Shown here piece by piece: positions 1-8,028 of a DNA stretch of 64,000 bases (its first letter is position 1; each line of letters begins with the position of its first letter). The translations under genes were made by a program, and so were the position numbers. Under the pieces are notes generated by a model, which saw only the letters and a list, made by a program, of their open reading frames with translations, was not told the origin of the DNA and made no database searches. The stretch spans positions 1 through 64,000 of the forward strand of contig PLYH01000004.1 in the NCBI GenBank assembly GCA_003153355.1, read 5' to 3'. Source of the stretch: Candidatus Peregrinibacteria bacterium (GTDB taxonomy: Bacteria > Patescibacteriota > Gracilibacteria > UBA1369).

Positions 1-56
1 AGCTCGTCGGGCTCATAACCCGGAGGTCGGTGGTTCGAATCCACCCCCCGCAACCA
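1..56 (+). tRNA. initiator tRNA-fMet (CAT), 5' end cut off by the window
   Basis: Only the 3' two thirds is present. The anticodon stem-loop has anticodon CAT closed by three consecutive G-C pairs (CGGG/CCCG), the hallmark of initiator tRNA. The T-loop TTCGAAT and an encoded CCA end follow. The elongator Met tRNA lies directly downstream. Confidence 0.9.
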
Positions 57-69
57 AATTAGACCTTCC

Positions 70-146
70 GGCTGGGTAGCTCAGATGGTTAGAGCGCGGG
101 ACTCATAAGCCCGAGGTCGGCAGTTCGATCCTGCCCCCAGCTACCA
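70..146 (+). tRNA. elongator tRNA-Met (CAT)
   Basis: This is a complete 77-nt cloverleaf with encoded CCA. Acceptor GGCTGGG pairs with CCCAGCT (first pair G-U), the D arm is normal, the anticodon loop is CTCATAA and the T-loop TTCGATC. The base pair next to the anticodon loop is an A-G mismatch, which is slightly unusual. A CAT anticodon could also belong to a lysidine-modified tRNA-Ile2, but the body resembles elongator Met tRNAs more closely. Confidence 0.9.
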
Positions 147-157
147 ACATCTGAATT

Positions 158-766
158 ATGGATCATAAAATTCATCTCAGTACGTTTTCTCAGATCGAGG
201 ATTCGACATACGAACGATTTCAGCTCATGCGCGACCGTTTTTTTGAACCTGTCTGTTCTTTTTTCACCAAAGCCGGAATTAAGCCGAACCATCTGACGTT
301 TTTGAATCTTTTGATGGTCATCCCTTTCATCTATTTTTTGAGCGGCTCACCGATCGTTTCATTTTTTGTTTTGCTGTTGAGCGTTATTCTGGACAGTCTG
401 GACGGATGTCTTGCAAGATATCAGAAAATAAACAGCGAGAAAGGCGCACTTCTGGATATCGGAGTTGATCACTTTATTTTGTTCAGTGTCGTGCTAGCTT
501 TTATTTTTACGAAAACCATTGATGGTTTCTGGGGAGCGGCTTACGGTTTGAATTATATGCTGATGATCGGGCTGGTCATGGCGATGCGGTCAATGAAGCT
601 TCACGTTTTTCCGATCGTTAGAAGCAAATATTATCTTTACGGGTTGTGGGCTTTGTTTATTTTTACCGGGCTCAGTTATCTTGATCTTTTTCTGGTGTTC
701 TTTTCGATCTACATGTTTTTGACCAATCTTTTCCTGTTCTATAAACTCCGATGCTCGTTATCGTAG
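158..766 (+). CDS. CDP-alcohol phosphatidyltransferase family protein
   Basis: This is an integral membrane enzyme that moves a phosphatidyl group from a CDP-activated lipid or alcohol to an acceptor alcohol, as in phospholipid headgroup synthesis. The complete family signature D-x2-DG-x2-AR-x8-G-x3-D-x3-D is visible around residues 75-100 (DSLDGCLAR, then GALLDIGVD), so the metal and substrate site looks intact. Several hydrophobic segments follow. The 3' end overlaps the next gene, a CarS-like CDP-lipid enzyme, by 16 bp, so the two are probably translationally coupled and work in one lipid pathway. Which alcohol is used cannot be read from the sequence. No Shine-Dalgarno sequence precedes the ATG. 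Confidence 0.88.
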   Translation: MDHKIHLSTFSQIEDSTYERFQLMRDRFFEPVCSFFTKAGIKPNHLTFLNLLMVIPFIYFLSGSPIVSFFVLLLSVILDSLDGCLARYQKINSEKGALLDIGVDHFILFSVVLAFIFTKTIDGFWGAAYGLNYMLMIGLVMAMRSMKLHVFPIVRSKYYLYGLWALFIFTGLSYLDLFLVFFSIYMFLTNLFLFYKLRCSLS

Positions 767-1308
767 CCCAGGCATTGTTCTTTTTTCTGCCGGCATACAT
801 TGCCAATATGTTTCCGGTCGTTTTCGGCAAAGTGAAATGGCTGCAGCCTTTTAGAAAGCCTATCGACGGCGGAAGAAAGTGGAATTCACAACCAGTGTTC
901 GGTGAAAATAAAACCTATTTTGGGTTTCTGGTGGGAGTGACGGGGGCAGTGCTCATGGGCCTGGTTCAGTTTGGCATTTTCGTTTATTTTCCCCAGACGC
1001 ACTGGCTCTTTTTGACGGATTACTCCTCTTTTGCTTTTGTTCTTACTTTGTCGTTTTTACTGGGATTCGGCAGTTTGCTCGGAGATCTTTGCAAAAGTTT
1101 TTTCAAAAGAAGACTGGGGATTGCCAACTCGGCCCCATTTTTTCCTTTTGACCAGTTGGATTTGGTTGTTGGGGGATTGCTCCTGTCTTCCATTTTTTAT
1201 TTCCCTTCCTGGAACCATGTGCTTGTTCTTCTTATTCTGACTCCCCTGCTTCATTTTCTGAGTAACTGCACCGCTTATATGCTGGGATTCAAAAAAGTCT
1301 GGTGGTGA
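751..1308 (+). CDS. CarS-like CDP-lipid synthase (DUF46 / CDP-archaeol synthase family)
   Basis: This 185-residue polytopic membrane protein has the CarS/DUF46 pattern: an N-terminal YIANMFPV segment, then a PIDGGRKW loop and FGENKTYFGF, followed by helices rich in G and F. Characterised archaeal CarS makes CDP-archaeol from CTP and an unsaturated archaetidic acid; bacterial members of the family have mostly unknown substrates. It overlaps the preceding CDP-alcohol phosphatidyltransferase gene, so one protein could supply the CDP-lipid the other consumes. It ends one base before the oppositely oriented LCP gene, leaving no room for a separate terminator. The family call is firm; the lipid type is open. 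Confidence 0.83.
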   Translation: MLVIVAQALFFFLPAYIANMFPVVFGKVKWLQPFRKPIDGGRKWNSQPVFGENKTYFGFLVGVTGAVLMGLVQFGIFVYFPQTHWLFLTDYSSFAFVLTLSFLLGFGSLLGDLCKSFFKRRLGIANSAPFFPFDQLDLVVGGLLLSSIFYFPSWNHVLVLLILTPLLHFLSNCTAYMLGFKKVWW

Positions 1309-1309
1309 T

Positions 1310-2482
1310 TTATTCGCCGGTCAGATTTTTGATGTAACTTTGCATAGGAATGTATGAACCCTTATACGGCAGCAAAATATATTGGCCTGCACTGCTGTAC
1401 GTTGAATAAAGGAAATTTTGGTTGCTGATGACATTGCCGTTGTTCAGATCGAACGTACGATATTGGCTGTAATAGTTCAACGCATCCAAAAGTGAAATAT
1501 CTGTTTTAATCCTGTCTTGCACGTCATTGTAAATTTCGGTCAGCTTTCCGACATTATCTTTCAGATCCATTTCTTCCGCTTTCTGTTTTAATGCGGCGAT
1601 CACTTCCTGCTGTCTGTCGGCGCGGTCAAAATCCGTTGTTGATTTGCGACTGCGAGCGTATTCAAGCGCACGCTGGCCGTCCATATGCTGGTAACCTTTT
1701 GTAAAACTTACCGTTTTGTACGTGTAGTCAGCCCCTGGATAAAGTCCGTCGGTGATGGCTTTTTGAACATCAATGTCAATTCCTCCCACGGCATTCACGA
1801 CATCGGCAAATGAGGTCATGTCCCAGACGATATATTTATCCGGCATGATTCCGGTTACATCATTTATAACATTTTCTAATTCACCGACACCGAATTTCTC
1901 ATAGTATTCGTTGATTTTTCGTCCATTGTAAAAAAGATCGCGTGGGATACTGACGAGTGTGACTTTTTTATCAATAGTATTGATGCTCGCGAGCATAATA
2001 GTATCTGTCAGCTGCATGTTTTCACCCAGAATCAAAATATTCAGAAAGCCCGGCGTTCCTCCGCTGTGCGGAATATTTTCAGCGATAAGCGTGTTTTTTT
2101 GTTTGAGATCCTGAATGGTTTGATCCTTTTTCTGCACAAGATCCAGAAGATTATTGTTCACTGAGGACAAATCCTGCTGCATTTGTTTTTGTTTCTGCGT
2201 ATCGATACCGACGCTGGTTAGCTGCTGCTGAAGGTTATTGAGCTGAGAAGAAGTGTTCTGGATGTTGCCTTTTTCTGAAGCAAAATATTGATAGAGCTTT
2301 TCGTTCTGATCTTTGATTCCGCCGACTTCATCAATGAGCACGCTGATTTTGAGGTCTTTTTCCATGAGCTCCTGCTGGTCTTTTTTATAGACAAAGGCCA
2401 ATCCGGTAACAACCACCAAGAGTGCGATCAAGACCGCGGTGATGGCTGTCTTTAACTGCTTTTGTTCGTTGATATTTTTCAT
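1310..2482 (-). CDS. LytR-CpsA-Psr (LCP) family cell-wall ligase
   Basis: LCP proteins attach glycopolymers from lipid carriers to peptidoglycan or surface proteins outside the membrane. The 390-residue product has a short cytoplasmic N-terminus, one membrane helix (about residues 13-33), a Gln-rich coiled coil (about 40-135) and an LCP catalytic domain (about 145-370). The domain has conserved features such as TDTIMLASI, VSIPRDLF, VGGIDIDV, the GYQHMDGQRALEYAR block and the Arg/Asp-rich DFDRADRQQ segment. It starts 2 bp downstream of the VirD4-like ATPase stop, so both are one operon. The long coiled coil between anchor and catalytic domain may act as a spacer through the envelope. Confidence 0.9.
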   Translation of the reverse strand: MKNINEQKQLKTAITAVLIALLVVVTGLAFVYKKDQQELMEKDLKISVLIDEVGGIKDQNEKLYQYFASEKGNIQNTSSQLNNLQQQLTSVGIDTQKQKQMQQDLSSVNNNLLDLVQKKDQTIQDLKQKNTLIAENIPHSGGTPGFLNILILGENMQLTDTIMLASINTIDKKVTLVSIPRDLFYNGRKINEYYEKFGVGELENVINDVTGIMPDKYIVWDMTSFADVVNAVGGIDIDVQKAITDGLYPGADYTYKTVSFTKGYQHMDGQRALEYARSRKSTTDFDRADRQQEVIAALKQKAEEMDLKDNVGKLTEIYNDVQDRIKTDISLLDALNYYSQYRTFDLNNGNVISNQNFLYSTYSSAGQYILLPYKGSYIPMQSYIKNLTGE

Positions 2483-2484
2483 AA

Positions 2485-5040
2485 CTAGCTGAGGTCAATA
2501 CCGATGCGTGCTGCAATTTCCTGGTCGACAAACTCTTTTTTGCGTCCGTATTTCATACGGGAGTATTGGGTCACGATATCGCCGATCTTCTTGTTGGCGT
2601 TCTTCATGTCGTAAATGGTTTCAAGCGAGAAAGGACGGGAGGTCGTGTTGTGAATGTTTTCTTTGATGTAGGCTTTGAAGTTGGCAATGCCCAAAACGTC
2701 CTGTTCGGTAAGAACCGGGGCATATTCTTTTGCCATATATTCGGCATCATCGGCACCGACTTTAAAAGACATCATGGTACCGACGTTACCGAAGACGGCG
2801 TCGCGGATCGAAGTGTCGTTTTTCTTTTCAAGCTGTTTGATATACTGATGGGCCATGATCAGCGCCAGGTGATACTTACGAGCTTCGGAGAGAATCGAGC
2901 AGAAAGAATCAGTGGCAAAGTTCTGGAACTCATCCACGTAGAGGTAGAAATCTTTACGTTCTGATTCCGGCATATCCACACGGCTCATGGCAGCCATTTG
3001 CAGACGTGCGACCATGATAAGACCGAGCAGCTGGGTATTCAGATCACCGATTTTACCTTTTGAAAGATTGATGAGCAGGACTTTTTGCGCATCCATGCAT
3101 TCACGGAAGTTGAAGGCGGATTTGGTTTGTCCGATGACGTTACGCATAATCGAGTTCGTAATAAACGGACCGAATTTCGCCGAGAAATACGGAATCATTT
3201 CCTGACGTTCGCGTTCGCCGGTATGCGCGTATTCATGTTCCCAGAAGGAACGCACGACGGGATTTCTTACTTTACTCACTTTGTATTTCATAAATTCGTC
3301 GTCCACGAAAATGCGAGGAACATCGATAAGCGTCGCTCCTTCGTCAAGGTCTTCCATAAGAGTTAAACAAGCATTGCGGAAATAATGCTGAATGCGGGGA
3401 CCGAAGATTTCGTCGCCGAAGATTTTAATGAAAATTTCCGTTGCCTGACTGGACGCCAGATCCTGCTGTTCAGGAGTTTTTGCTTCAAGAATGTTCAGAC
3501 CCATCGGACGTTCAGTATCGGCGGGATTGAAAATGATAACGTCTTTGGCGCGTTCCTTTGGAACGAACTGCACGAGTTCTTCAATAAGATCACCGTGCGG
3601 ATCGATAACGCACAGACCGTCACCGGCGATGATGTCCTGGCGTGCCATCCAGCTTAAGAAGACGGATTTACCAGAACCTGATTTTCCGATGCAATAATGA
3701 TGCCTCGTGCGGTCCTCACGCAGGATATGAACATCACGTTTGAGACCGCGGTAGACATTGTAGCCAAGTAAAATGCCCTGGGTCGGCATATCAACAGGAG
3801 CCGGCAAATATTTATACTGAAGCCAGCGGATGTTCGGAGCCATGTTATAACGGCTGCTTGGCAGATGGAATAGAGAAGCCAGTTCTTCAGGAACCAAAAT
3901 GGATTTTTTTTCGCCGAAAATAAAGAAGCGCGTGTCGAGCAGTCTTCGCTTAAAATTAAATTTCATGACCATGTTGTTGATGAAATCCAGAAAGATAATG
4001 CGGTGAGTCTGGAACCAGTTCATGTAATTGTCGCGGAAAAGATTCAACGCCAACGCCACATCGTTGGTGATGCCTTCGGCTTTCATTTTGGTTTTTGCCG
4101 ATCCGATAATGCGTATGACTGCATCGAATCCGACCTGTCCCGCTTTTTCACCCATTTTTTTTGCAACCTCTTCTTTAGGCTGCAGCATACGTACGAAGCC
4201 TGCCTGATCCTGGTTTTCATCTTTTGTTTTCACAATCTTTTCATAACCGAAGAAAAGTCCGACGACGATACTGTTTAAGGCTCTCAATCCTGGAATATTA
4301 AACCCCTGAGGTTTTTTTCCCTTAAACAATTGCGAAGCTGTTGCTTCGGCTTTTTTATTCCATTTTTTGCTTTTGATCGGACGCAAAACGATCTGGATGA
4401 CGGCTGTTTCATTTTCTTCCAGTTTGGAGAAAATGTTCGTAAGATCGTTCATCGGATCATTTTCAATGGTCTTGTAGGTTTTTATCGGATACCAATAAGG
4501 ATTTTTTTCATAAGCGTAATAGCATTTCAGCTTGTTGCCTTTTGGCTGAATTTCGTACGGCTGTTCATACTGAATATCGGCATTGGTGTAGTAAGAGGTG
4601 ATCTGCTTTTCAACCAACGACTGGTAATATCTCGGAACCACCACAAAAAACTCAACGACCTTTTCCTGTGCCACAATTTCAAAAGATAAAAGATCAGCCT
4701 TAAAAAGAAATGTACGAAAAACGTTGCGCAAACTGAGTTCACCCAGCTCATAAAGATTGCGGTAGAGCTGTTCCATAATGGAGATTTTTTCGCGGAAATC
4801 CTTTTCATCGCTTTTTTCTTTGTCCTTCTGTGAATCTTCGCGCGGCATGGTTATTTTGAGAAAAACCAAAGATCTGTGACGCGCAACCACATAAACATAT
4901 CGGTAAAATGCAATAAAAACTTTCAAGGCTATAAAAGCCAGAACTATAATCCCAAGCGACTGCCATGGATTGGTTTCGATATAATTTACGATAGTCTGCA
5001 CCCAGTCCGGACTGTTCTGAAGAAGCTGATCGAAATTCAT
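2485..5040 (-). CDS. membrane-anchored VirD4/TraG-like conjugative-type ATPase (paralogue 1)
   Basis: The 851-residue protein has an N-terminal membrane helix (about residues 24-45), a conserved family-specific N-terminal domain (about 60-400) and a C-terminal RecA-like ATPase related to type IV secretion coupling proteins. Walker A is IGKSGSGKS at about residue 450. A Walker-B-like FYLYVDEFQNF is present, followed by TraG-type motifs such as ILSEARKYHL and MAHQYI. The start is set at the ATG at 5040 because a strong promoter lies immediately upstream; the longer frame from 5112 would run through that promoter. The whole protein is paralogous to the one at 25918-28398. No relaxase, VirB4 or pilin cluster is nearby, so conjugation is not supported. 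A role in DNA or protein export, uptake or cell contact is possible. Confidence 0.82.
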   Translation of the reverse strand: MNFDQLLQNSPDWVQTIVNYIETNPWQSLGIIVLAFIALKVFIAFYRYVYVVARHRSLVFLKITMPREDSQKDKEKSDEKDFREKISIMEQLYRNLYELGELSLRNVFRTFLFKADLLSFEIVAQEKVVEFFVVVPRYYQSLVEKQITSYYTNADIQYEQPYEIQPKGNKLKCYYAYEKNPYWYPIKTYKTIENDPMNDLTNIFSKLEENETAVIQIVLRPIKSKKWNKKAEATASQLFKGKKPQGFNIPGLRALNSIVVGLFFGYEKIVKTKDENQDQAGFVRMLQPKEEVAKKMGEKAGQVGFDAVIRIIGSAKTKMKAEGITNDVALALNLFRDNYMNWFQTHRIIFLDFINNMVMKFNFKRRLLDTRFFIFGEKKSILVPEELASLFHLPSSRYNMAPNIRWLQYKYLPAPVDMPTQGILLGYNVYRGLKRDVHILREDRTRHHYCIGKSGSGKSVFLSWMARQDIIAGDGLCVIDPHGDLIEELVQFVPKERAKDVIIFNPADTERPMGLNILEAKTPEQQDLASSQATEIFIKIFGDEIFGPRIQHYFRNACLTLMEDLDEGATLIDVPRIFVDDEFMKYKVSKVRNPVVRSFWEHEYAHTGERERQEMIPYFSAKFGPFITNSIMRNVIGQTKSAFNFRECMDAQKVLLINLSKGKIGDLNTQLLGLIMVARLQMAAMSRVDMPESERKDFYLYVDEFQNFATDSFCSILSEARKYHLALIMAHQYIKQLEKKNDTSIRDAVFGNVGTMMSFKVGADDAEYMAKEYAPVLTEQDVLGIANFKAYIKENIHNTTSRPFSLETIYDMKNANKKIGDIVTQYSRMKYGRKKEFVDQEIAARIGIDLS

Positions 5041-5068
5041 TGGATTTTGGTTTTTATTTATTCTTACT

Positions 5069-5097
5069 ATTTTAGCACAAAATCCCGGTTTTAACAA
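5069..5097 (-). promoter_or_regulatory. sigma-70-type promoter of the VirD4-like/LCP operon
   Basis: On the minus strand, TTGTTA (5092-5097) and TAAAAT (5069-5074) are separated by 17 bp. The expected transcript start lies about 20 nt before the ATG at 5040, which decides the start of that gene. Confidence 0.7.
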
Positions 5098-5166
5098 TTC
5101 AGAAAGCCGCATTCTGCACCTTGTGCATTTGAAGATTTATTTTTTGGCTATAAGGAGTTTTTGACG

Positions 5167-5799
5167 TTATTTTAGGCTTCTATATGAGCTTTTCCCAATA
5201 ACAAGATGATCCAGCAGAGGAATATGAAGAATTTCAGCGGCTTTGTTCAACTGGTCGGTCGTTAACCGATCCTCTTCGCTGGGCGTAGGATCGCCGGAAG
5301 GATGGTTGTGGACAAGAATGATCGCATAGGCATTATGTTCAATTGCTGGCTGAAAAACCTCCCGCGGATGAATCAGGTTGGCGTTCAGCCCGCCGATACT
5401 CAGCGTTTCCTCATGGATCAGTTTATAACGTGCATCAAGATAGAGTCCCCTGACATGCTCTTTCTGGAGATTTTCCATGTTCTTTACATAATCGTAGACC
5501 TGGGCGGAATTGCGGAAGCAAAAATTTTTGTTTTGGATTTTAAAAAATCTTTTGCCCAGTTCGAATGAGGCAATCAGCTGGGCGCTTTGAACATATCCGA
5601 GCTGAAACGTTTTCATAAAGACTTCCACGTTATCCATATTAGTCAGCTCATCATGATTGAATTTTTCCAGGATACGGCGCGAACACTGAAAAATATTTTC
5701 TTTCCGCGTGCCTTTCCCTAAAATTAAAGCGATGAGTTCATCATCGGATAAACTTTGAATTCCTGAAGTTTGAAGTTTCTCGCGAGGTTTCATGTTCAT
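5167..5799 (-). CDS. radC: RadC/JAB-domain DNA repair-associated protein
   Basis: The 210-residue protein has the RadC layout: an N-terminal helix-hairpin-helix-like part (LSDDELIALILGKGT) and a C-terminal MPN/JAMM metalloprotease-like domain. Its metal motif is HNHPSGDPTPSEED (H-x-H-x7-S-x2-D pattern), with the upstream HPREVF segment of the family. RadC was named for DNA repair, but its biochemical role is unsettled. Two in-frame ATGs, at 5799 and 5793, are equally plausible starts. A strong hairpin separates it from glyS, so it probably has its own promoter or relies on read-through. Confidence 0.88.
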   Translation of the reverse strand: MNMKPREKLQTSGIQSLSDDELIALILGKGTRKENIFQCSRRILEKFNHDELTNMDNVEVFMKTFQLGYVQSAQLIASFELGKRFFKIQNKNFCFRNSAQVYDYVKNMENLQKEHVRGLYLDARYKLIHEETLSIGGLNANLIHPREVFQPAIEHNAYAIILVHNHPSGDPTPSEEDRLTTDQLNKAAEILHIPLLDHLVIGKSSYRSLK

Positions 5800-5801
5800 T
5801 C

Positions 5802-5837
5802 AAAAAGGACGGTCGTTTGAGCGTACCATCCTTTTTT
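5802..5837 (-). terminator. bidirectional intrinsic terminator between glyS and radC
   Basis: A 12-bp stem with one C-A mismatch (5802-5813 against 5825-5836) surrounds an 11-nt loop. Both ends have runs of five or more A/T, so a U-tract follows the hairpin on either strand. It lies directly after glyS on the minus strand. Confidence 0.6.
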
Positions 5838-5862
5838 AAAAATTCCGTAAATTATTTTTAAA

Positions 5863-7257
5863 TTATGTCAGTTTATCGCGGAGATAATTCAGGAGTTCAC
5901 TGACTTTGATGCGTTCTTGTTTGGTCGTGTCGCGGTCGCGTACGGTCACTGAGTCGTCCTTTTCAATAGTGTCAAAATCGATGGTGATGCAGTATGGCGT
6001 TCCGATTTCGTCCTGACGGCGGTAGCGCTTTCCAATGGAACCGGATTCGTCGTATTCAACCATGAAATGTTTTTTGAGCGTACTATAGATCTCATGTGCT
6101 TTTCCCGTGATGATTTCCTTGTTCTTCACCAGAGGAAGTATCGCTGCCTTAATAGGTGCGAGTTCCGGATGAAAGCGCATGACGATCCTGGCTTCACCGC
6201 CGACTTCATCTTCGGCATAGGCGTCGATCATGAAAGTGAGCACAGTTCTGTCCGCTCCGAATGAAGGTTCAATCACTTCGGGGATATATTTCTCATTGGT
6301 TTCCGGATCGAAATAGACGAGTTCTTCTCCCGAAAATTCCGCATGGCGGCTCAAGTCAAAGGTGCCTCGGTGAGCGGTTCCCTGAAGCTCACCCCAGCCG
6401 AAAGGAAATTCATATTCAATATCCACGGTCATCTTGGAATAGTGTGCAAGTTCCTTGGCTTCATGACGGCGCATGCGGAGTTTGTCCTTATTGACGCCCA
6501 GTCCAGTGTAAAATTCGAAACAGGCTTTTTCCCACATCGCAAAAAGTTCTTTTTCCGTATTCGGCTTGATGAAGTATTCGATCTCCATCTGTTCGAATTC
6601 TCTTGTGCGGAAGGTGAAGTTCCCTGGGGTGATTTCATTGCGGAACGCTTTTCCGATCTGAGCCACGCCGAATGGAAGCTTCATGCGGGTGGTCGCTAAA
6701 ACATTTTTGAAATTCACGAAAATTCCCTGGGCGGTCTCCGGTCTTAAATAAACCATGGCGCTGGTTTCTTCCACAACACCCTGGTGCGTCCGGAACATTA
6801 AATTGAATGAACGCGCTTCGGTAAAATCGCTCTTTCCGCACTTTGGACACGGGATTTTTTTCTCTTTAATAAACTCCCCGATCTCTTTGAGGTTTTTCCC
6901 GGCAGCTGCTTCAATGCCGTAATGTTCTTCGATCAGTTTGTCGCCTCGAACGCGTTCTTTGCAGTTTTTACAGTCCATGAGAGGATCCGAGAACGACTGT
7001 ACATGTCCGGAAGCTTCCCAGGTTTTCGGATTCATCAAAATGGAAGCGTCCAGGCCGACCATGTCCTGTCGTTCCTGAACGAAGCGTTTCCACCATGCTT
7101 TCTTGACGTTGTTTTTCAGTTCAACGCCATATGGGCCGTAATCCCAAGTGTTGGCGAGTCCGCCGTAAATTTCCGATCCCGGAAATACAAATCCGCGGCG
7201 CTTGGCCAGAGAAACTATTTTATCCATCGTAACTTTGCCGGTCGTATCTGCGCTCAT
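5863..7257 (-). CDS. glyS: glycyl-tRNA synthetase, single-chain (archaeal/eukaryotic-type) class II
   Basis: This enzyme charges tRNA-Gly. It is the homodimeric type found in archaea, eukaryotes and some bacteria, not the alpha2-beta2 type. It opens with RRGFVFPGSEIYGGLANTWD, has two Cys pairs that could bind zinc (CKNC near residue 80 and CPKC near 130), motif 2 around FRNEITPG and FRTREFEQME, motif 3 GADRTVLTF, and the C-terminal anticodon-binding domain. The start is set at the ATG at 7257; the upstream in-frame extension is not family-like. The next gene upstream is dtd, whose product also acts on glycine mischarged to tRNA-Ala, so the pairing makes functional sense. Confidence 0.95.
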   Translation of the reverse strand: MSADTTGKVTMDKIVSLAKRRGFVFPGSEIYGGLANTWDYGPYGVELKNNVKKAWWKRFVQERQDMVGLDASILMNPKTWEASGHVQSFSDPLMDCKNCKERVRGDKLIEEHYGIEAAAGKNLKEIGEFIKEKKIPCPKCGKSDFTEARSFNLMFRTHQGVVEETSAMVYLRPETAQGIFVNFKNVLATTRMKLPFGVAQIGKAFRNEITPGNFTFRTREFEQMEIEYFIKPNTEKELFAMWEKACFEFYTGLGVNKDKLRMRRHEAKELAHYSKMTVDIEYEFPFGWGELQGTAHRGTFDLSRHAEFSGEELVYFDPETNEKYIPEVIEPSFGADRTVLTFMIDAYAEDEVGGEARIVMRFHPELAPIKAAILPLVKNKEIITGKAHEIYSTLKKHFMVEYDESGSIGKRYRRQDEIGTPYCITIDFDTIEKDDSVTVRDRDTTKQERIKVSELLNYLRDKLT

Positions 7258-7288
7258 AATGAGGGTTAAAAAATGGTAAGGAAAAAAA

Positions 7289-7729
7289 TTATTTTTTGCT
7301 TTCAATCATTAATGTAAATGGACCGTCATTGATGAGCTCCACCTGCATATCGGCCTGGAACTGGCCCGTTTTGGTCGGAACGTCGGATTTCCGGAAAATC
7401 TCACAGGCCTTTTCAAAAACCGCGCGGGCTTCTTCGATCGGAGCTGCGCTGTTGAAATCCGGTCTGCGCCCTTTGTTGCAATCGCCGTACAGCGTAAATT
7501 GTGAAACAAGGAGCAGTTCGCCCTGAACGTCCTTCACGGAAAGATCAAGCTTTCCGTTTTTTTCGAAAATCCTTAAATTGCTGATTTTCTCCAGAAGATA
7601 AGTGCTGTCCTTTTCATTATCGCCCTGGGTAATGCCGAGCAAAATAAGAATGCCTTTGCCGATTTCACTGATTTTCGTGCCGTCAACAGTTACCGACGCT
7701 TTCGTGACGCGTTGAATGAGTGCGCGCAT
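7289..7729 (-). CDS. dtd: D-aminoacyl-tRNA deacylase
   Basis: DTD hydrolyses D-aminoacyl-tRNAs, and also Gly-tRNA-Ala, to keep translation homochiral. The 146-residue length is typical. Both active-site signatures are visible: SQFTLYGD near residue 78 and the cross-subunit Gly-cisPro motif in NDGPFTLMI near the C-terminus. The gene starts with MRALIQRV as expected. It lies 31 bp upstream of glyS on the same strand and is probably co-transcribed with the DUF3467 gene, rlmN and glyS. Confidence 0.95.
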   Translation of the reverse strand: MRALIQRVTKASVTVDGTKISEIGKGILILLGITQGDNEKDSTYLLEKISNLRIFEKNGKLDLSVKDVQGELLLVSQFTLYGDCNKGRRPDFNSAAPIEEARAVFEKACEIFRKSDVPTKTGQFQADMQVELINDGPFTLMIESKK

Positions 7730-7738
7730 GTTCGGGAA

Positions 7739-8011
7739 TTACTTCTTAGGGTTTTCAGCTGTTTTCTGGCGGTTGCGCCAGTCCAGCATCGCATTGGACA
7801 AAACGTTCATGAACGATTCGGCGGTTTGATGCGTAATGTTCACGCGGTTGACGACCTTGATGGTCATCGGTTTCATATTGGGCATAATGTAGCCGAAATC
7901 CAAAATGACTTCGTTCTGGTTTACGTGGACGGAAACTGCATTTGCGTAAACTCCCTGTTCCTGGGCAGGTTCAACTTTCACCTGGACTTGCGGTTGTTGT
8001 TCGTTCGCCAT
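7739..8011 (-). CDS. DUF3467 family small protein
   Basis: This 90-residue protein has a charged, Gln-rich N-terminus and a core (YANAVSVHVNQNEVILDFGY, then a hydrophobic strand and a helix with HQTAESFMNVLSNAML) that matches the DUF3467 pattern. The family has no established function and often sits among housekeeping genes. It lies between rlmN and dtd, 9 bp from dtd and 17 bp from rlmN, so all belong to one transcription unit. Confidence 0.75.
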   Translation of the reverse strand: MANEQQPQVQVKVEPAQEQGVYANAVSVHVNQNEVILDFGYIMPNMKPMTIKVVNRVNITHQTAESFMNVLSNAMLDWRNRQKTAENPKK

Positions 8012-8028
8012 ATTTTTTAAATTAAAGA

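Noticed and set aside
89-292. 67-codon minus-strand frame containing a GQDRTADLG-like peptide
   Set aside because: It is the reverse translation of the tRNA-Met gene plus the start of the next gene; such peptides are common artefacts over tRNAs.
2485-5040. Conjugative element or integrated plasmid around the VirD4-like gene
   Set aside because: No relaxase, VirB4, pilin, integrase or attachment repeats are present, and the neighbours are housekeeping genes.
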